Of a stretch of 49,231 nucleotides of DNA, positions 45,407 through 49,231 are shown piece after piece (position 1 is the stretch's first letter; the number at the start of each line of letters is the position of its first letter). The notes under the pieces are model-generated. The model worked only from the letters and a program-made list of their open reading frames with translations, was not told the origin of the DNA and did no database searches. The position numbers were made by a program, and so were the translations under genes. Location of the stretch: assembly GCA_017886575.1 (NCBI GenBank), contig JAGHJP010000057.1, positions 1 through 49,231 on the forward strand, read 5' to 3'. Origin of the DNA: Clostridia bacterium (lineage in GTDB: Bacteria; Bacillota; Clostridia; Christensenellales; Borkfalkiaceae).

Positions 45407-46705
45407 TTATGCCTCGACATACATTTCGTTGTTCTTTTTCAGAAAATCGAAGAGTTTGGTGACGATGATGTCCTGCTCGATGTACGCCTTTTGTCTGTCG
45501 TCCATGTTCTTCTTGTATTCGTCGAAGTCCTTTTCGACCTGCTTCGCCTGCTCGGCGATCTTCTCGTCGATCTCCGCCTCGGTCGCGCCCAGGCCTTCGA
45601 GTTTGATGATCTTTTCGATGACCAGCTGGCTCAAAACGTTCTTCTTTGCCTGTTCGTAATAGGTCTTGCGGAACGCCTCTTTGGTCGTGCCGAGGTATTG
45701 CAGGTACCCGTCCATGTTGAGCCCCTGATACATGAGCTGGTACTCGATGTTCTGCATGATGGAGTCGATCTGGCTCTCGATCATGGCTTCGGGGATCTCG
45801 CAGGTCGCCTTTTCCGCAATGGCGGCGATGATGCTGTTTTCCGTTTCGTCGCGGCTGCGGCGTTCCGCCTGCTTTTCGAGCCGCTCCCTGACCTTCTTTT
45901 TATAGTCCTCCACCGTTTCGCTTCCCGTCGCGTCCTTGATGAACTCGTCGGTCAGTTCGGGGATCTCCTTTTCCTTGATCGCGTTGAGTTTGACGGCGAA
46001 CACCGCCGCTTTGCCCTTCAAATTCTCGGCGTGGTAATCTTCGGGGAAGGTGACGTTGACGTCCTTCTCGTCGCCGACGTTCATGCCGGCGATCTGCTCC
46101 TCGAAGCCGGGGATGAAGGACCCCGAGCCGAGGGTGAGGTCATATTTTTCCGCGGTGCCGCCCTCGAACTTCTTGCCGTCGACGCTGCCCGAGAAATCGA
46201 TGTTGACGATGTCGCCGTTCTGCGCGGGACGACCCTCGACTTCCTTCTCGCGGGCGTTTCTCTCCTGCACTTTTTTGATCTCGGCGTCCACGTCCTCATC
46301 TTTTACATTATATACGTACTCGCGGATTTTTATACCTTTGTACGCCTCGATGGCGACGTCGGGCTTGACGGGCACGACGGCGGAAAGCTTGACCCCCTTG
46401 TCGGAGATGTCGTCCACGGAGAGGGAGGGCTCGCCCACGGCGGTGAAGTTGTCTTTCTCCTTTTCGAGGATCTTGGGATAGTTCTCGTTATAGAGCTCGT
46501 TGAGCGCGTCTTCATAGAACACGCCCTTGCCGTAGAACGCCTCGACGACGCTCCTGGGCGCCTTGCCGCGGCGGAAACCGTTGACGGTGAACCGGTTCTT
46601 GTTCTTGTTGTAAGCTTTGTCGATGGCCGCCTGCCATTCCTTGGCGGTAAAGTCGATGCTGAGTTTTACCGTGCTCTTTTCTGCGGATTCGTACTTGTAC
46701 TTCAT
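45407..46705 (-). CDS. tig: Trigger factor, ribosome-associated chaperone
   Basis: Trigger factor binds the ribosome exit tunnel and shields new chains. The 432-residue protein has the ribosome-binding signature in [12 protein letters not shown] (about 42-53), the FKBP-type prolyl isomerase domain (about 150-240; [21 protein letters not shown]) and the C-terminal helical chaperone arms. Length is standard. AGGAG lies about eight bases before the ATG. First gene of the tig-clpP-clpX cluster and divergent from rqcH, so two ribosome-linked quality-control functions share one control region. Confidence 0.96.
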   Translation of the reverse strand: MKYKYESAEKSTVKLSIDFTAKEWQAAIDKAYNKNKNRFTVNGFRRGKAPRSVVEAFYGKGVFYEDALNELYNENYPKILEKEKDNFTAVGEPSLSVDDISDKGVKLSAVVPVKPDVAIEAYKGIKIREYVYNVKDEDVDAEIKKVQERNAREKEVEGRPAQNGDIVNIDFSGSVDGKKFEGGTAEKYDLTLGSGSFIPGFEEQIAGMNVGDEKDVNVTFPEDYHAENLKGKAAVFAVKLNAIKEKEIPELTDEFIKDATGSETVEDYKKKVRERLEKQAERRSRDETENSIIAAIAEKATCEIPEAMIESQIDSIMQNIEYQLMYQGLNMDGYLQYLGTTKEAFRKTYYEQAKKNVLSQLVIEKIIKLEGLGATEAEIDEKIAEQAKQVEKDFDEYKKNMDDRQKAYIEQDIIVTKLFDFLKKNNEMYVEA

Positions 46706-46795
46706 AAAAATTCTCCTGTTTCCCGTTCGGTCTTTTTTCGTGAGCCTTTGGGCGCGAATACCGAAAACTGACTTCTTTTTTTGTCTTTACGCTAT

Positions 46796-46804
46796 ATTTT
46801 AACA
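46796..46804 (-). promoter_or_regulatory. tig: Probable extended -10 promoter of tig
   Basis: On the minus strand TGT followed by TAAAAT (46804-46796), an extended -10 arrangement. The -35 region is poor. Confidence 0.45.
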
Positions 46805-46833
46805 CATTCCCGCGATAAAGAAAAGCGATTTTA

Positions 46834-46862
46834 TTTACAAAATCGAATTTTCGGAGTATAAT
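46834..46862 (+). promoter_or_regulatory. rqcH: Sigma-A promoter of rqcH
   Basis: TTTACA (46834-46839), 17-base spacer, perfect TATAAT (46857-46862). Leader about 63 bases. Confidence 0.8.
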
Positions 46863-46932
46863 TTTGAGTGTATCCTCCGCGGGAACGCGCCCCGTGCGGC
46901 GCCCTTCCGCAATTATGCCAAGGAGTTTTCAT

Positions 46933-48618
46933 ATGCCTCAGGACGCTTTCAACCTCCGCCGCAACGCCGAAGAGCTGAACGGGCTTCTTTCGGGCGGCAA
47001 GATCAACAAGGTCGTACAGCCCGCGCGGGACGAAGTCCTGCTCTATATATACACCGGAAAAAGCCTTTTGAAACTGACGATCTGCACAAATGCGAGTTTT
47101 TGCCGCGTTTGCCTGACCGAAGAGGAGAAGGACGCCCCCGCCGTCGCCCCAAATTTCTGCATGCTTCTTAGAAAACACCTGCTCGGCGCGCAGATCACGA
47201 AGGTGGAACAGGTCGGCTTCGAGCGCATCGTCGCCGTGACGATGCACTGCGTTTCCGACTTCGCGCAGACCGACCGCGTGCTCTACTGCGAGATCATGGG
47301 CAAATATTCCAACATCGTGCTCGCCGAAAAGGGGATCATTCTGGGCGCGCTGAAAACGGCTTCCCTGGAGACGGGCGCGGCGCGCGTGCTCTTCCCCGGG
47401 GCGAAGTACGCCCTGCCCGCCCCGCAGGACAAGGCCGACCCGCGGGACCGCGCCGCCCTTTCCGGCGCGGTGCAGGCCGTGCTCTCTTCCGACGACCCCG
47501 CAAAGGTTCTTTGCGACCGCGTGGCGGGCATCGCCTATCCCACTGCCGCGCAGATCGTGGCGGAATACCCCTTAAACGCGGGCATGCCCTTTGCCGATTT
47601 CGTCTATAACTACCTGTTTGCGGGCGAGGGCGCGCCCTGCGTTCTGTACCGCGGGAACGAACCGCAGGAATTTGCCGCCAAGCGGCTGACGGGGGCGCTA
47701 CCCGCCCCCTCGCTGCAGGCGGCGCAGGCGACCGTTTACGGCTACAAGACGGGCAAAAAGGCCTTTGAGGAGAAAAAACGGAAACTACAGAATGCCGCGA
47801 CGGCGCTCAAAAAGAAACAGGAAAAGAAGCTGGCACAGATCCTGGAAAAATTGAAGGAATGCGAGGACGCGGAGAGCTGCCGCCTGAAAGGCGAACTGAT
47901 CACGGCGAACATCTACCGTTTGGAGCGGGGCATGTCCGCCTGCAAGCTGGAAAACTATTACGAGGAGGGAAGCCCCCTTTTGACCGTCGCCCTCGACAGG
48001 ACGCTCACGCCCGCGCAGAACGCGCAGAATTATTACAAGCGGTACGCCAAACTCAAGCGCACCGTGGAAGCGCTGACCCCCCGCCTGCACGCCGAAGAGA
48101 GCGACCTGGACTACACCGAAAGCGTGCTTGCCGCCATACGGCAGTCGGAGGAGACGCGCGACCTTACCGAGATCGAAGAGGAGCTGATCTCCCTGCATCT
48201 TCTGCGCGAACCGCAGAGCGCAAAGAAACGCAAGGCCGCCGAATCCCCTTTCCGCGTCTTTGAAAAGGACGGGTTTATCGTCCGCGCCGGGCGGAACAAC
48301 GTGCAGAACGACCGCCTGGTGCGCGCCGCCGCGCCGGACGACGTGTGGCTGCACACGCAAAAATACCACTCCGCGCACGTCGTCATCGCCGCCGGGGGCA
48401 GAAAAGTGCCCGACGCCGTGCTGGAATTTGCCGCGCGGCTGTGCGCCTACTATTCGGACGGACGCGGGGGCGGCAAAATACCCGTGGACTACTGCGAAAG
48501 GCGATTCGTCAAAAAACCGTCGGGCGCAAAGGCGGGATTCGTCAACTACACAAACTACAAGACCGTACTCGTCGAACCGCTGTCCGCGCCGCCCCTTCCC
48601 CAAACCAAAGGGGACTGA
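46933..48618 (+). CDS. rqcH: Ribosome quality-control NFACT protein RqcH (FbpA-like)
   Basis: RqcH binds the stalled large ribosomal subunit and recruits tRNA-Ala to add alanine tails that mark the chain for ClpXP. The 561-residue protein has the NFACT-N part (FNLRRNAEELN start, FCMLLRKHLLGAQI, EIMGKYSNIVL), helix-hairpin-helix and long coiled-coil regions (about 270-340 and 370-430, Lys/Glu-rich) and the C-terminal NFACT-R domain (VRAGRNNVQNDRLV, DDVWLHTQKYHSAHVVI, YTNYKTVLVEP). I start at ATG 46933, eight bases after AAGGAG; the frame upstream to 46864 overlaps the promoter. Neighbouring clpP and clpX encode the protease that acts downstream. Confidence 0.93.
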   Translation: MPQDAFNLRRNAEELNGLLSGGKINKVVQPARDEVLLYIYTGKSLLKLTICTNASFCRVCLTEEEKDAPAVAPNFCMLLRKHLLGAQITKVEQVGFERIVAVTMHCVSDFAQTDRVLYCEIMGKYSNIVLAEKGIILGALKTASLETGAARVLFPGAKYALPAPQDKADPRDRAALSGAVQAVLSSDDPAKVLCDRVAGIAYPTAAQIVAEYPLNAGMPFADFVYNYLFAGEGAPCVLYRGNEPQEFAAKRLTGALPAPSLQAAQATVYGYKTGKKAFEEKKRKLQNAATALKKKQEKKLAQILEKLKECEDAESCRLKGELITANIYRLERGMSACKLENYYEEGSPLLTVALDRTLTPAQNAQNYYKRYAKLKRTVEALTPRLHAEESDLDYTESVLAAIRQSEETRDLTEIEEELISLHLLREPQSAKKRKAAESPFRVFEKDGFIVRAGRNNVQNDRLVRAAAPDDVWLHTQKYHSAHVVIAAGGRKVPDAVLEFAARLCAYYSDGRGGGKIPVDYCERRFVKKPSGAKAGFVNYTNYKTVLVEPLSAPPLPQTKGD

Positions 48619-48678
48619 CGGCGCACCCATGCCAAAGAAACAGCGGTTTTATAAAAAATATACGGGAGAAGAGCGAGA

Positions 48679-49231
48679 TTGCGTTTTCGGGAACTGCTGC
48701 AAAAACTGAGAGCGCGGGCGGGCGAGAAAAACCGCACCTGTTACCTCTGCCGCGGCGAGGTGTTCGCCGGGGAGACGTTCTGCAAGGACTGCCGCGGGCG
48801 GCTGCCCTATGCCGTAGATTTTTGCCTGCGGTGCGGCAGGAGAACGAAAGAGCGGGGATTCTGCGCGGAGTGCCGCGCCCGCCTGCCGTTGCCGGACAAA
48901 GAACGCTCGGCGTTCGTCTACGACGGGGAAGTGCGGCGGCTCATATACGCCTTCAAGAACGGAGACGCGGGCATGGCGGAGGGGTTGGCGCGGGAGATGC
49001 TGCCCGTCCTGGAGCGGGAATTTGCCGCCGCCGATCTTCTGACCTTCGTGCCCATGACCGAAAGAGCCCGCAGAAAGAGAGGCTATAACCAGAGCGAACG
49101 GCTTGCCCGCGCCCTCTCGGCGCTCTGCGGCATTCCCGTCGAGGAGATCTTTGCAAAGACGAGAGAAACGGGCGAACAGAAGAGCCTTTCCCGCGCGGAG
49201 CGGGAAAAGAACCTGCACGGCGCCTTTCACC
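48679..49231 (+). CDS. comF: ComF-family phosphoribosyltransferase, 3' part outside the window
   Basis: The frame is open from TTG 48679 to the right edge (184 codons), so the gene is partial. The N-terminus has four Cys pairs in a double zinc-ribbon pattern (CYLC, CKDC, CLRC, CAEC), then the family blocks FKNGD, PMTERARRKRGYNQSERLA and QKSLSRAEREKNLHGAF. The pyrophosphate-binding motif of the phosphoribosyltransferase would follow beyond the edge. ComF proteins assist DNA uptake or processing. A TAA at 48652-48654 closes the frame upstream, and no ATG or GTG precedes the zinc ribbon, so TTG with GGAG ten bases upstream is the likely start. It begins 60 bases after rqcH. Confidence 0.9.
   Translation, partial: MRFRELLQKLRARAGEKNRTCYLCRGEVFAGETFCKDCRGRLPYAVDFCLRCGRRTKERGFCAECRARLPLPDKERSAFVYDGEVRRLIYAFKNGDAGMAEGLAREMLPVLEREFAAADLLTFVPMTERARRKRGYNQSERLARALSALCGIPVEEIFAKTRETGEQKSLSRAEREKNLHGAFH

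Noticed and set aside
48629-48709. 26-codon frame (MPKKQRFYKKYTGEERDC...) overlapping the comF start
   Set aside because: No ribosome-binding site and it overlaps comF out of frame; a leader-peptide role cannot be excluded but is not supported.

Overview
The window looks like a chromosome segment of a GC-rich, spore-forming member of the Clostridia (Bacillota). The signs are strong Shine-Dalgarno sites (AAGGAGG-like) before most genes, textbook sigma-A promoters with 17-base spacers, the spoVT - yabM - yabN(mazG) gene order known from Bacillus, a Bce-type sensor/transporter module, RqcH and ComF. A gut Christensenellales-like lineage is my guess from general resemblance only. No rRNA, tRNA, CRISPR array, phage gene or transposase was found. 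I call 35 genes, one of them (comF) cut by the right edge.

Layout. 1-527 holds no gene but a dense array of short hairpins, including a 67-bp direct repeat. 528-2836 (-) is the Holliday-junction operon ruvC-ruvA-ruvB, divergent from argH and a PPP-type phosphatase (2948-5065, +). 5282-11170 (-) carries cardiolipin synthase, a divergent MreB-like actin, Maf, a Ppx/GppA phosphatase with HD domain, and a HAD phosphatase that seems to be read from a leaderless mRNA. 11564-15376 (+) encodes a 1270-residue surface protein with both a lipobox and a C-terminal membrane anchor. 15609-19259 (-) is serS, a DnaQ-type exonuclease with a BRCT-like tail, and an RsmF-type rRNA methyltransferase. 19494-22025 (+) is a P-type ATPase, followed by two membrane proteins of unknown role (-).

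23581-28358 (-) is gyrB-gyrA. The genes are split by a hairpin-rich intergenic element, and GyrA has Phe at the quinolone-determining Ser83 position. 28574-35255 (-) is a Bce-like antimicrobial-peptide sensing and detoxification locus: response regulator, intramembrane-sensing kinase, permease, ATPase and a second, paralogous permease, with 11-bp-phased operator repeats before the transporter genes. 35375-39829 (-) is spoVT-yabM-yabN-dus.

39965-43080 is a clearly AT-rich two-gene island. It encodes an XRE regulator whose C-terminus carries a HEPN-type Rx4H motif and, 11 bases downstream, a protein I cannot identify. The pair has two tandem promoters around an operator-like repeat cluster and its own terminator. 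It is the best candidate in the window for an undescribed system (defence or toxin-antitoxin type), but that function is inferred. 43255-46705 (-) is the proteostasis cluster tig-clpP-clpX, divergent from rqcH (ribosome quality control) and the start of comF (+).

Most long open frames opposite gyrA, gyrB, the ABC permeases, serS/ATPase and the large lipoprotein are antisense shadows of GC-rich genes and are left out.
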